DNA of 64,000 nucleotides from Davidsoniella eucalypti (Eukaryota; Ascomycota; Sordariomycetes; Microascales; Ceratocystidaceae), in contig RMBW01000002.1 in NCBI GenBank assembly GCA_004009845.1, forward strand, positions 744,001-808,000, in the 5' to 3' direction. Within the stretch, counting starts at the first letter, position 1. Each line of letters begins with the position of its first letter. Of the stretch, positions 34,995 to 46,657 are shown piece by piece. The translations under genes and the position numbers were made by a program. Under the pieces are notes generated by a model. That model worked only from the letters and a program-made list of their open reading frames with translations. It did not search any database and was not told the DNA's origin.

Positions 34995-35909
34995 ATGCAC
35001 ACTAAAGTTGCTATGAGAGCTCCCTACCAACTCGAAGGCGTGCCGTTGCATGGCCGCCATACTTTCACCCACGAGGAGCCCCTAAAGCCGCGCCGGAAGC
35101 ACCTGCCTTTCGACCCAGAAGACCTCTCACGGCGTCTTCTCGTGGTTCAGACCCAACAGAAGCGAGTTGCCGCCGCAGCAGACCGCAAAGCCCTCCCACG
35201 GCGCTTCTTCAGCACATCAGCGCAGCGCGAGGACGCCGCAAAGGCGAAAGAAGCCGCTGAGCAAGAAAAGTCCAGCGAGACCAAGGCAGCATACATCCCG
35301 AAGAACGCGGCGTCTCAGTTTAAACGCACGGCCTCGGCGGTGGCCGTAACTGCACAGACGGCTCATCCGCTCGCACGCGCAGCTTTGACGCACCATCGCG
35401 CGGATTCAAAGTGTACGGCGGCCAATGGCGACGCCTTCCCCACACCTGCTGCATTGACGGCCGCTCTACGCCTTGAATCGGCTTCGCGGAGCGAGGAACT
35501 CGACCGCAATGCCTTCCAGCGAAGCTCGTCTCTCGCGGCTGCTGTAGTGGCTGGTCAGGAGGAAACTGCTGCTGCTGCTGCGCGTAGACAGGCCAAGCGG
35601 GCAACCGTGGGTGCACGGCCGTTGAGCTTGACGAATAGCGATGAGGGGAGAAGTGAGGAGGATGACGATGTGCTTCCGCTGCAACCCTTGTATAGCGTGA
35701 AGACGCAGGGCCGTGTCCACGAGGCTCGGAACAAGACGGATTGGAGCCAGAACGACGGGCATGGCTCTGTCGAAAAGATACGCAGTAGACCGTCAATTTC
35801 GGCGCTGCGGCGCAAGTTGAGCGTCATCGGCGTCGGTGGCAGTGGGAAAAAAGGAGCCGGGGAGCCGGCGCATCATCGCTCCGGCCTGCTCTGGAGACTG
35901 AAGAAGTGA
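34995..35909 (+). CDS. hypothetical basic, Ala/Arg/Ser-rich protein
   Basis: A 304-residue frame from ATG 34995 (context CACAATGC) to TGA 35909, with clearly higher GC than its flanks and a consistent codon pattern, so it is probably a real intronless gene. It is rich in Ala, Arg, Ser and Glu, with an N-terminal segment VPLHGRHTFTHEEPLKPRRKH, Ala-rich helices, an acidic patch SDEGRSEEDDD, and a basic C-terminus (RPSISALRRKLSVIG, WRLKK). No signal peptide, membrane helix or known domain is seen. Most of it is predicted disordered. A GTG-initiated extension to 34968 is not preferred. Function unknown. Confidence 0.65.
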   Translation: MHTKVAMRAPYQLEGVPLHGRHTFTHEEPLKPRRKHLPFDPEDLSRRLLVVQTQQKRVAAAADRKALPRRFFSTSAQREDAAKAKEAAEQEKSSETKAAYIPKNAASQFKRTASAVAVTAQTAHPLARAALTHHRADSKCTAANGDAFPTPAALTAALRLESASRSEELDRNAFQRSSSLAAAVVAGQEETAAAAARRQAKRATVGARPLSLTNSDEGRSEEDDDVLPLQPLYSVKTQGRVHEARNKTDWSQNDGHGSVEKIRSRPSISALRRKLSVIGVGGSGKKGAGEPAHHRSGLLWRLKK

Positions 35910-36529
35910 AGTAGAGCGGCGTCAGTGTCACACTAATTAGGGTCCATTCGTTTATTCTGGCTTTCCTTTATCTCATCTCTTTACAGCTTTACAGCAACTG
36001 CATTAACTAGGAGCAGCTTACAGTCTCTTTCTATCATTATCATGGAGTTTTTTCTCTCTTTATTTTAAGAGACTCGCAGTAGTCCATTCGGTCCTTAGCA
36101 TTTTTCATTATGTTCCACGATGTCATAGCCTATAATTAATTAGAACAATACATTCAATCTACAAGTGAAATCATGTGACTATCCGTAGCATTATGGACCA
36201 GTGTCTTGTGATATCTTTCCAATATTAAGTGTTTTTAATTATAAAGCAAGATGTGAAAGTACAACGACGGTTTGACATATTTATATGTATATGTGATAAT
36301 CACATACGAGGAAGATAATATCGACATGATTTTTTTATACATGGCTTTTGACCGTGAAGAAAAATATCTCTTAGAAACAAAGATACAAATAGCAATTGTG
36401 AACAAGGAAATAAAACCCCCAAAAATCTCGCCTAGGAAATGTACTGTGATCCATAGTCCGCGGTTGATGAATTTGGACCCTCAAAAGAGTTAAGAGAAAG
36501 CTGTACATGTGGTGATGCAAATATTTTCC
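35910..36529. other. convergent intergenic region
   Basis: About 620 bp of AT-rich sequence between the 3' ends of the hypothetical gene and the HIT-finger gene. No gene is seen. Confidence 0.5.
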
Positions 36530-37883
36530 TTAAAATTTCTCACGCTTCTTCTCCTCTCGTGCCAATTTCCGCAGCAAAAGCCCCTCCTCTTTCGCCTTCT
36601 TTCTTGCCATCTCTCGGACATCTCGGCCTTTGACGGCCATCAGATGTAGAACCAGTTCTGAATACGCCCTTACCGCCTCGCCCTCCTCACTGTTCTGTTC
36701 CCGAGCTTTGCGTAGCGCCGCCTTTCCATGCTGTTCGCCGATCGACTGATCCCACAGGCGTTTTTCTAAGCGTTTGGTTTCCGTTTGCATCATGTAGCTA
36801 GCCGCAGAATTAGACGCTGTAGATATGCCCTCGGGTTTCTGGCCGGAAGAGACTGCCAATGTGCTTGGATGTGCGGCGTCGGATATCTTCACCAGCGCAT
36901 CAGGCAGACATGGGTACCGCTCAAAGAGGGCTCTGAGCTTAGCAGAGTCGTCGAGGAAACTGAACGGGTGTGTTGGATCGGACGGTTGGGTGGGCGGAAC
37001 GAAAATCATGGTCGGCGCTGGCTTGGAAGAGGGCTTTGGGTCGGTTGGATGGTTCTCTTTGTGAGATTTGCTGCATGGGGCAGAACAACTAGATACAAGG
37101 AAAGAGATGATGGTTAGTAGATTGAAGAGAGATTCAGGTGAACGAATGCCGAGTATGGGAAAGCAAAACTTACGTCTGGGCACGACAGCGAGGGCATTTG
37201 TATTTGCCCTTGTTTTGTGTACACACTATACATAGGCCTTCTAGAATGGCCTTGTCCTTGCTATTCGCGCTAGCAGAAGAAGCAGCCCCAGAGGGCCGTG
37301 AAGATTCTTCATCAGGCACATTTCCAGAAGCTGTCTCGGCGCCAGCCTCAGCCTTTGCCGCGGTCCTTTGTTTTTTCGCAGCATTGTTCTTCTTGTGGCG
37401 ACGCTTTCTCTTCTTGGGTTTGCTCGATGAAGTTTCTTCGGGCGCGTCGTTTTCACTGTCGTCTGCTGTAACAGTAGGTTGGGCTTCAATGCCCATATCG
37501 ATTTCGGCCTTGCCATCTCCATTTTGGCTGTCCTGGGGCTCGGCATCAGCATCGGCTGTCTCTGCTGCTGCAGCACCACTTCTAGTAGTCACAGGCATGG
37601 CATCAGTTTCAACGAACGTCGCTAAAGGCGTCTCGAAAAGAGTGTCCTCATGTTCGCCGAGCATGGCCGCTTCCAGAAACGAGTAGTCGGCGCTGCTAGC
37701 CAGTCCTACAGCGACGATTTCAGCCGGAGTGTCGTCCTTGATAGTGTTTGTGGTCGCAGAAGGGCCGTCTAGCGCTGTATTTTCATCGCAAGGCTTTGAT
37801 TGCGCCGCTGGGCTTCCAGATGGCTGAAGATCAGCTAAAGGTGCCTCGTTATCAGAGTTTGAGAGATAGGAAAGGTCGAGCAT
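36530..37883 (-). CDS. HIT1: HIT-type zinc finger protein, Hit1/ZNHIT3-like, two exons
   Basis: Probably a box C/D snoRNP assembly factor. Model: exon 1 37883-37174, intron 85 nt (donor GTAAGT, acceptor CTAG), exon 2 37088-36530; phase 2 join, 422 residues. The intron splits the HIT finger: CIVC...YKCPRC...(T)CSAPCSKSHK, residues 218-247, which is the full set of zinc ligands only after splicing. Downstream, FLDDSAKLRALFERYPCLPDALVKI resembles the helical segment after the finger in Hit1/ZNHIT3. The protein ends in a basic coiled-coil-like tail. The N-terminal 215 residues, acidic and then Lys/Arg-rich (KPKKRKRRHKKNN, a likely nuclear signal), are unusual, since Hit1 normally starts with the finger. 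Another HIT family (Bcd1-like) is possible. Confidence 0.85.
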
Positions 37884-38733
37884 ATCGAAGGGATATGGGG
37901 AATGGATAAAGAAATAATAGGTGCCGTAGATTGAATGGACGATGCTGAAATGACGGATGAAAAGAAAAGAGAAGAAAAAAATCAAAGGAATGTAGAACAA
38001 AAGATAGGCTCGATGCCTTGTCGCAAACTGGCTAAGAAACGCTATGGATTTAGTGAGAGGACGAGAACGTGACGAAGGTATTACTATAAATCGATGAGAA
38101 ATAGACAAAAAAAGAAAGCCAAAGGACGATGGAACAATCGCGATGAATTTCAATGCGGAAAGTAATGAAAAGAAAGGAGAGAGATTTTCAAGTAAAGAAG
38201 AGTAAGATAAAAAAAGTATCGTGGACTTTTTTTTTTTGGCGGGCACTTTTTTTTTGTCGCAGCAACAGCTTTTTTTGTCATCTAATTTTTGGAAGGTGCC
38301 CTGCCAGCTAAAACCATTTAGATAGAATCCAGCAAGTACTGAAAAATCGCTTCACGTCAATAAACGAGAGTAGTAAAAAATAGTCGTTTAGATTGTTTTT
38401 GGCCAGGAAGGAAAGTTCCCAAAAGAGAATAGGTCCCACTGAAAAGTTCAATTTGCGTCATTCTCTTTCCTCCATGTTGAGAGGGGGTTGTATTTTAGTA
38501 GCCCAAAGCATCCAATCACATGGTATAGAATCTTCTTACTAATGCTGCCATTAGCTAGCTTGTGTATTTTTTTGCTTCTTGTGCTTTCTCCAATGCATCA
38601 TCATCGAAACAACGTCTTGCCCCAGATCATTTTCTACGTATCCGACCTTGTATCTTGTTGTTTTCCAGTACTCAAATACATCCATCTGACAATTCTTCAT
38701 CTTTCATTCTATTGCATCCGTACCAGCAATATC
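37884..38733. promoter_or_regulatory. divergent promoter region, HIT-finger gene / NFU1
   Basis: 850 bp between two divergently transcribed genes. It contains A- and T-rich runs (about 38228-38275). Frames extending the HIT gene upstream are hydrophobic low-complexity and are not accepted. No specific factor site could be assigned. Confidence 0.4.
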
Positions 38734-39750
38734 ATGCCAGCGTCACGAGCTCCGTCTTTGGCCGCCTCTCTTCTGCGAGCATCTTCTAGGGCTAGAGTCA
38801 GTACAAGCTTCGCTCCCAACGCCCTCAGATCTTCCACACCGCGTGCCTCCTTTCACTCGTCAACTTCCGGTTCCGCCCGTGTAGTAGCGCTTGCCCCGTG
38901 GTACACACTCCCCCGGCCCCGCATCGTGCTCAGTGGCCGCGTGATCCGGCCGCTCGTCAGCACGATATCCGGCAAGCGTTCAATCTTTATCCAGACAGAG
39001 CCAACGCCCAATGTCGACGCTCTCAAGTTTCTGCCCAACCACGAGGTCATCCCAGCCACTATCAGCCGCTCATCCATCGAGTATCTTTCCCCGCGGGCAA
39101 CTATCGCCCCACCGTACCCGTCGCCACTGGCTGCGCAGCTGATGAACATTGACGGAGTCGAGTCTGTTTTCTATGGTCAGGACTTCATCACGGTTACCAA
39201 AGCCACCGAGGCTAATTGGGCGTATATCCGGCCGGAGATTTTTGCGCTCATCACCGAAGCTATCACGTCGGGTCAGACGCTGGTCCATATTGCGGAGCGC
39301 AAGGCAGGCGAAGAGGCGCTTCCAGCTGAAGTGGATAGTCTGGCGTACGACGAGAACGATCCGGAAGTGGTGGGCATGATCAAGGAGCTGCTAGAGACGC
39401 GTATACGGCCTGCGATTCAGGAAGATGGTGGTGATATCGAGTTCCGCGGGTTCAGCGAGGAAGATGGGCTGGTTAAGTTGATGCTCAAGGGCGCCTGCAG
39501 AACCTGTGACTCAAGCACAGAGACGCTAAAGAACGGTATCGAAAGCATGTTGATGCACTACGTAAGGCTTCACTCCTACCTACACAACTAGTACCTACTA
39601 AGAACAAAGTCACACTAACATTTTCTCCCATGGTAGATCGAGGAGGTCAAGGGCGTCCAGCAGGTCATCGATCCCGAGGAGGAAATCGCTCTCAGGGAGT
39701 TCGAGAAGTTTGAAGAGAAGCTCAAGCAGCAACGCCCTGCATCTGGTTAA
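38734..39750 (+). CDS. NFU1: mitochondrial Fe-S cluster scaffold/carrier Nfu1, two exons
   Basis: Delivers [4Fe-4S] clusters to mitochondrial targets such as lipoate synthase. Model: exon 1 38734-39561, intron 75 nt (donor GTAAGG, acceptor GTAG), exon 2 39637-39750; phase 0, 313 residues. N-terminus is Arg/Ser-rich, without acidic residues, as in a matrix presequence. The Nfu_N domain starts at RSIFIQTEPTPN; the C-terminal NifU-like domain has IQEDGGDIEFRGF and the cluster-binding GACRTCDSSTETLKNGIE (Cys255 and Cys258). The C-terminal exon adds IEEVKGVQQV, the expected end of the domain, plus a charged tail. ATG at 38734 is preferred to the upstream in-frame extension, which is hydrophobic leader sequence. 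Confidence 0.94.
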
Positions 39751-41588
39751 AAAAGCACATCTAGGCCATGGAGGAGTTGTCTAAACTTTCATCTTTCTAT
39801 ATCTTCGCCTGCCGAGGATCTGTACCATTACTTATCACCGCCATTATGCTTGACTATCAAGAGTTTGCCCATGGGGACGAGAGTGAATCACTCATGTTGT
39901 CTCTGTCTGTGGCTTTCCTTTTGTCCTAGGCACTTAACTTGGTCTCATCAATCAGAACATCCGTCGTATCCAAGTGCTGGATAGGCAAAATACACATGAT
40001 CAACAATCGAACTGAAAATTACAATATATATCATCTGATGACTAGTGTTTTATGAACAGCATATGAAGGAACTGATAGTCTACAGTCCGATTTGGATACA
40101 TAAAAAGCCAAGTCTAAGAAGAAGACAAACGTTGAAGCGAGAATCCCTCCTTGTATTTATTTACATGCCGCTTTCCAAGAAACTTGCTTTTTTTCCTTTA
40201 GAAACAATACGACGCAAGTTCACCATCCAAACAATTCTCGGGTAGTCTGCGATTAAGGTGCATGTAGGTTTTTGGAAAGTAGCATCATCTCAACTACGTC
40301 ATCTGCCCTGAAGTTATAACACGTAGCGACGGCATTAGTAGGCTTGTCTGTTCATCATTGTCCGTTGTCGATATTTCAGAGTCATTCTACCTTGTCCTGT
40401 ACGTGAAGAAGTAATTTCGAAGTTATGTATTGTAGTTTGTCTCTTCATATGAGTGTTTATGATCATTTACCATCCTGGGATTATACACTTGTGAATCACG
40501 AGATTATTATTTACAGATTGAGATTGAGATTGCTATCCAGTCATTTGCTATACTATAATGCAGGGTTGAGCTTGAAAATATCTCAAGTCTTGTTGAAGTT
40601 AGTCATCCGCCTGATAACCAAAGATAGTTCTTAATATGTGGTGATTGCTTCAAAAGAGTCAGACTAATTTTGCAATGTTGTTCTATATCACATAATCAAC
40701 CTCTATTTTCGGACCATAAAGTAGATATAATATATACGGCTAATGTGCATATGTCTGATCTGTATTTGAGACTACCATTTGTTTATTGTCTATACTATAA
40801 TACCAACTGAAAAGTGGGCAGTTTTTTTTGATGATATACTATTATCCGCTCTATTTTGTTGTAAATTGGGATTCCAAGGCTTGACGAGGACTTGTCGCTA
40901 AATTATTCCATAGACAATGTCTTCTAGTGTTTCGTGGCACAAATATAGTAGTGAAAACTTCTGTTTCTTGCGTTGTATCAATATCAATTCTTGTTGCTGG
41001 GCTTTCCATAGATTTTCTTGTTGCCTTTATGGTCTTTCTTCACGATAACCGGAAGAACAAAACTTGTAAGAGCCAGTGCGTTTCGAACCCGGATTAGTTG
41101 AAGGCCTGTGTGCCGTTTTTGGAAATTTGATGATAGAGCGATATTGTTGTCTGATAATTGATGACATCTTTCTTTGAGTTTTGAGGCTTTTGCTCAACAC
41201 GAGTGTCGATGTGAGTTGAGGGAGAACAAACCTCTTCATCACGTGCAATAGGCCTTTCACCGGAGTATTACGGCATACTATGGGGAGGGCTTGGTATATT
41301 TACGGTCTTTTTTGGTACTCAATATATGGAAGCCCATTTGATTTTAAAAAAAAGGAGATATTGGAAGAAAGTGTAACTTTGGTTTTATATAGCATTTCAT
41401 TTAAAAGGCTGTTCATTCATTCAATAATCACATAGTTGTACAAGGGAAAATTTAGATAATACTTCATCAAAACATCAATAACTATAGTGAAATAAATCAA
41501 ACTCAATAAAGCACAACAAACAGAGGGACCCGAACAGGTACAACAAACATTAAACCACTCTATATGGAACATGATAATGAGGGCGAGC
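39751..41588. other. intergenic, AT-rich
   Basis: About 1.8 kb between convergent NFU1 and the secreted-protein gene. No gene supported. A TTCGAAC-containing stretch near 41085 was examined as a tRNA and rejected. Confidence 0.45.
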
Positions 41589-43607
41589 TCACTCAAGCTC
41601 CCATTCATCAAATTCCTCTTTATACTCCGGATGTTGGCGGAACATCTCGGCCTTCTGGGAAGTGGACAAAGTCCAGTCATCCTTGACTGGGTTAAAGGGC
41701 TCCTTGACCGTGCCGCGGAGCCACTCCCGCTTGACAACCATGTCGACCAGACGGCCGACCATGGCACCCGAGGACGCCTTGGACCATTGGGTCCGATCAT
41801 CTTCCAGCATGTCGAAGAGATCGTCCGCAACATCCGAAGGCATATCCTCGGCCTCAAATGGCAACTCAATGCCATGAGTTATCGTCAAGTCGGAGTCCCG
41901 GAACAGCTTGTGAGCATCCTTTTTACGGAAGGATCTTGAGTGCCAGTGACTAGGGTTGAGGTCAAACCATCTACTCTTGCACTCAGGACCGGATGCCACA
42001 CAGAAGTCCAACAGGTCAATCACCTTAGTCGTAGTAGACTGGGTGAACGATAGCCAAGATAGGTCCATACCAAAGATTCTTGGCTTGAGACCGACAGTCA
42101 TGACACTGTCCAAGTCAAGATCCCCAGAAAGTCCAAACTTCCCCCCACCACACAATCCACAAGCATCGTCATATGAAGCTGCAGCCGTTAGATGGAACTG
42201 GGGGAACTTCCAGTCCATAGTAGCGGATACAGAGGCATCAATGAACAATGATTCGAACGTCAAATCGGCATGGATTGCATGGTAGACAGATACTTCACCA
42301 TACAAACCACCAGACACTGTGGGCTTGTATAATGAGAAGACAGGCGCCTCGATATTCGCACCAACACGGCTCTTCCAGACGCGTCGCTCAGTGTGGGCTA
42401 GGAGACGATTCTCATCAGAGACCGTCATCTTGCCTCCAAAGTCAAGGCGAGCGTACGCCTGGATATCGGATACCGTGTAACCAATACTATCACTGAGGGA
42501 TAGAGATACAGAGCCAATATCCGGCACCTGGAAAGTCACTGGTGGCAAGGCCAGTAGTTGCTGAGAGCCCGTAAGACCCTGGACAGCATGTCCAGTGACA
42601 TATAGTCTCAGCAACGTCTGAGCAACTACACCCTTGGTAGAGATTTTGAAATCTCCACCGTGACGCTTTCCAGCCCGGTAGCTAAAGCCGATGGCCCCAG
42701 ACACATCACACGATGAGCACTTGAGGCCTAAATCCAGATGGGAATCACTGTACGTGATTCCACTGTTGTGCTGGAAGTCAAAGAACATGTACTTTGACTT
42801 CCAAGGCGTGGTATCATCTACCGACGCCGAGACCAATTCGATCATTAGAGGATCAGTGACATTTTGGAAGTCATCTGCCGTGTCAGTCATAACATTCCAA
42901 TCCTCGAGATCATTGATTGTGTTGGGAGTGACATCCAACACTATCATGGTATTTGCTCGGGCACTGATGCCCCAGACGCCGAACCATCCATGGTTCTGTG
43001 AGTCAACAGAACCAATTGGCGTCATCACCATGACGCTGCCCTGAGAGGCGGAAGCCAAGGCAGATGACCACACATCCAGAGCAGTGGTGGCAGCATCGAT
43101 AGTAGTAAACTCAATGGCGAGTTTATCAGCTCCATCGAAGCTGATGGCAAGTAGGTGCTTAGAAACCTGGTCAAGGTTAATGAGCGGCGTACCGGAGTAC
43201 GCGAAGAGAGACGCTACAGAGTCTTCGGATCCGTAAGCAAATACGTCCGCGGAGTGGACATTGAAAGCGTTATTGCCGGTACGGTCATGTAAAGACACGT
43301 GCGGCATAAACGTAAACAACTGCACAACCGTAGAGTCATTTGTCTCTAGAGAGGCCATGTCGGAGGAAACGGAGACCGAGGTAAGCGAGGACGAGGAGTT
43401 TGAAGCCTTCTGGGCAAGCACAGGCTCCATGGTTGACACCGGGAGTGCAAAAGCAGTGGAACTCGAGCTCCAAAGCAAAGAGGCTGAAGCCTCATTGAGT
43501 GAGTGGGCAGAAGCCCAAGTGTAGGTGCCATTTGTGGCAGATGCAACAACTGCCTGGACAAATAGTGTCCAGGCAACTGTTGCCACTATTAGAGCTCTAA
43601 CGTGCAT
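41589..43607 (-). CDS. secreted fungal protein, beta-rich, unknown function
   Basis: Intronless 672-residue frame with a clear signal peptide (MHVRALIVATVAWTLFVQAVVAS). The mature region is Ser/Thr-rich at first, then beta-strand-rich, with paired cysteines (LKCSSCDVSG, DACGLCGGGKFG, DFCVASGPEC) and NxT/NxS sequons. The order (N-terminal beta domain, CxxC-containing central domain, long beta-rich region, charged C-terminus) recalls the DUF7029/DUF7223 pairing found in fungal extracellular proteins, but that is from memory and unverified. The C-terminal 150 residues are acidic and non-repetitive. The promoter region carries many AGTAGT/GTTGTG-type short repeats (43740-43920). No enzyme motif is recognised. 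Confidence 0.8.
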   Translation of the reverse strand: MHVRALIVATVAWTLFVQAVVASATNGTYTWASAHSLNEASASLLWSSSSTAFALPVSTMEPVLAQKASNSSSSLTSVSVSSDMASLETNDSTVVQLFTFMPHVSLHDRTGNNAFNVHSADVFAYGSEDSVASLFAYSGTPLINLDQVSKHLLAISFDGADKLAIEFTTIDAATTALDVWSSALASASQGSVMVMTPIGSVDSQNHGWFGVWGISARANTMIVLDVTPNTINDLEDWNVMTDTADDFQNVTDPLMIELVSASVDDTTPWKSKYMFFDFQHNSGITYSDSHLDLGLKCSSCDVSGAIGFSYRAGKRHGGDFKISTKGVVAQTLLRLYVTGHAVQGLTGSQQLLALPPVTFQVPDIGSVSLSLSDSIGYTVSDIQAYARLDFGGKMTVSDENRLLAHTERRVWKSRVGANIEAPVFSLYKPTVSGGLYGEVSVYHAIHADLTFESLFIDASVSATMDWKFPQFHLTAAASYDDACGLCGGGKFGLSGDLDLDSVMTVGLKPRIFGMDLSWLSFTQSTTTKVIDLLDFCVASGPECKSRWFDLNPSHWHSRSFRKKDAHKLFRDSDLTITHGIELPFEAEDMPSDVADDLFDMLEDDRTQWSKASSGAMVGRLVDMVVKREWLRGTVKEPFNPVKDDWTLSTSQKAEMFRQHPEYKEEFDEWELE

Positions 43608-46042
43608 TGCAACTGCTATATAAATATTGTAGATAAGGCTATGAATTGTTAGTAACAGTGCTTTAATATGAATAAATGAAAAGGTGAGGGAAAGGGCAAA
43701 TGATTGGCGGTGTTATGATGGTAGAAGGCAGTGATGATAAGAGATGATAGATTATGAAAGTGAATTCAAATACTCACTGTAAGAAGCTTTTAATACTACT
43801 TAAGAAGTAGTGAGAAGGTAGTTGTGTTGATTGGTAATTGTGTGAAAGTAGTAGTGTGAGGGTAGTTGTGTTAATTGCTCGGATGGTATTAGCCAAGTGA
43901 ACCAAAAGTTGTTGTTGAGGAAGAAGTTTGAGAAAGGAGAAACCACCTAGATGGGGAGAAAGACCGTCTTCTTATACTCAAAGAATTCTGAGAAAAGTCC
44001 TAAGAAAGAGTCCTAAGAAAGAGTCCTATATGAAGTCATAATTTATTAGGACTTGTCTCCCAGACTTTAACTAGTTGAAGTTGTAAGTGGAGTTTGCCAC
44101 CCTCGCCAAAATATTTGTACGCATTTTCTTTTAACATCAAATGAGCACTTATACACAACTATTCAAAAATACTCGAGAAGGCAGCCGTTAAATTTATTGC
44201 CATATGTACCTTTTTAACAAGAAACATAGTATCTTGGTTCCGAAGTATAGGATAAGATACTACAGGAATATAATATCACGCTCCATGGCAATATACACAT
44301 AATAATATGAGGAATCAAGCAAAGGAGAAGCATATACTCATTGCTCAACTTACCATGTCTCAGCCTATAACGGCTTTGAATTTCTAACTAGCAAGAAAAA
44401 GTCCTATGAGAGTGTATTAGTGAAAATCCTTAATAGAGTGTATTGAACTAGCTATATTACGTTTTTGCCGAACGGAAGTATGCTTATCTCAAAGGTCTAT
44501 CATGCAATCGTTTAGCCTAATGCCAGTTTTTTACGCAAGCAGATAGAGATTTCCTTGGGAACGATAGTATTTAGCGTCTAAGATGAAGCAAATTGCAGGA
44601 AATCTCTCAGTTTTGGACTTTTTGTAAATCTGTCATTCTTACATACCAGTAATCATAGTATCAAATGGTGCAGTAAAGTTTCATTTAGAAGATTGTCGTA
44701 TAGTTTACGTGAAGCTTGATACAAGAAGAACAGCTTCGTCTACATCAGCAACCCAAACTCTTCCAAAGCAACTTCTCTAGTGATGAATAGACATATATCG
44801 TGAATACAATTGTCACAGTACAGGCAAGGTTGGAAAGGGCCACATCCTTAGATTGAAAACTTGACAATAAATCTGCCAACGCCTATCAGAGACAGAAGAC
44901 CACTAGCGATAAAAAAAACTTCAAGTAAAAAATTCACAAGAGATCACCAGGAAGATCTAGTCAGATTCGGACACTAGGAGCGGATAAAGTTGGTTCTTGA
45001 AAATCCAGCTCTCATGACATCTTCCAACCAAGTTCCGGAAGATCAGCAATCGCAAGTACATGTAAATTTAGACATATCTTATATTAAAGTCTTCCAATTT
45101 CCGATATACAGCCATAGCCTTCGGAATATACCGGATTCCGTCTGCTGTCTCCGAGTCAGGTCGCTGAGCGCCAGACTATCTTGTTACTATTCTGGTCCCC
45201 CTTTCAAAACTGAAAGATATCAGTCTGTAGCGTCATGGTTTAGTTTATACATGGTAGGAGGGTTTTAGGGTTAGAGAAACCCATGACAGACCTGAGAGAA
45301 GTACATCACAGGAATTCGAAACTTGATCGAGGTACTTAGTCCCACAAAATATAATGTACTCCGACGTAGTCTTCAGAGGCTGCCAGCTGGCAAATGTGGA
45401 GGCCTAAGAGCGTCTACTGATCTGCAACACATGTAGATGATCATAGGGCCATTAGTCTAATTGTGTAGGTAGCTGATGCTCTGGCTTTAGTAGCGGAAGA
45501 CTAGTTTTGGTTATATTTACATCTTTTCTGTGGTTGTTGAATGCATTTTGAAAGCTTTTGGTATATATCATGTATATTTTTATTTAACAAGTGCTTTGCA
45601 TTGCATATTCTTAGACTGGAACTTACTTACATGTGCCGAGCATTCTGGCAGCTGGCAGCTTTTGAAGACTACGTGATGTTTTGTGGGGCTAAGTAAGTAC
45701 CTTTTTCTCAGGAGTCCCCACTTTGATTATAAATTTCCAATTCCTATATGACAGACTCCCCAGGACCATTACTTGTACATTCACTCTCCCTCTCATGAAT
45801 GATTGTCAACACAACCGTTTACTCAACCTTTCAACAGTGATTAGGCAACTAACTACATTGCGCTTTGTGCTTTTTTCGTGTCCGGCACTAGAGCTACAAC
45901 GTGTCGCGTATTCTATTGTTTTTCGGTATTTGTACAGTAGCCTTGCTTACTCTTCTTTCACTGCAAGGACGGACATCTTTTAGGTATCAACATCAATTTC
46001 TCAGAAAAGAAGTTCTTACACACGTCGTCCATTCCCTTCGCC
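43608..46042. other. intergenic, AT-rich
   Basis: About 2.4 kb. It starts with the promoter of the secreted-protein gene (short GTAGTTGTG repeats, a triplicated GAGTCCTA-like motif around 44000-44030). No gene is supported; ORFs of 61-92 codons lack any feature. Confidence 0.4.
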
Positions 46043-46657
46043 ATGTCTGTCAAGGCTCTCAAGGACGTTCGCTTCAAATCGTATGACGAGGCTTGCGGAG
46101 GTCTTATGGAGGCTGCGCGCGTCGATGGCTTTGCTCTTACTTGCCATAGAAAGCGCAATCCATTGCGCCACGTCTTCCGGTGTACTAAAAGCGGCAAATA
46201 TGCCGGCAGAGGCAGGAAGACTACCGATAAAGAAAAAGGCGGCAGCAAGACGCAAATGAGTGGGTGCAAATACACGATTGCGCTTCGCTGGTGTGCGAGC
46301 CCTGATGTCTGGGAAGTTGATTATTTTACTGGCATCGATACTAATCATCACAACCATGACTTAACTGGCGCCGAATCATACGTCAAATACCGCCGTATGG
46401 CTACCAACTACTGGTTGCCTGAAATCACTGCCATGTATAAAGACGGGATACCACCGTCCTATATGCTTAGTGATCTACACCATCGTCATGTGACAACTGA
46501 CAAAACTAGCGTTGAGTCTGTCGTGGCCGCCGGCGAGCAACCTCCCCGTCTCATTCCGACATGGGCCAATCCATCATCCATTACTATTGGCGACCTCTAC
46601 AAAGCCTTGAGGCGCTATCGGGAAGATCGTGCCAACGAGCAACCCTCATCCGATTGA
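46043..46657 (+). CDS. FAR1/MULE-type WRKY-GCM1 zinc-finger protein (transposase DNA-binding module only)
   Basis: A 204-residue frame resembling the N-terminal DNA-binding region of Mutator-like transposases and FAR1-family proteins: an N-terminal helix (SYDEACGGLMEAARVDGF), Cys34 (ALTCHRK), Cys47 (VFRCTKSG), Cys75 (SGCKYTIAL), W...V strand (DVWEVDYF) and the final HNH (NHHNHDL, His103/His105). The catalytic DDE domain is absent; the protein ends with a segment ITIGDLYKALRRYRE. It may be a domesticated regulator, a truncated transposase, or the first exon of a longer gene. The ATG at 46043 is in a good context (CGCCATGTC). No terminal inverted repeats were found nearby. Confidence 0.7.
   Translation: MSVKALKDVRFKSYDEACGGLMEAARVDGFALTCHRKRNPLRHVFRCTKSGKYAGRGRKTTDKEKGGSKTQMSGCKYTIALRWCASPDVWEVDYFTGIDTNHHNHDLTGAESYVKYRRMATNYWLPEITAMYKDGIPPSYMLSDLHHRHVTTDKTSVESVVAAGEQPPRLIPTWANPSSITIGDLYKALRRYREDRANEQPSSD

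Noticed and set aside
41060..41120. TTCGAAC-containing stretch resembling a tRNA T arm
   Set aside because: T stem does not pair and no other arm can be folded.
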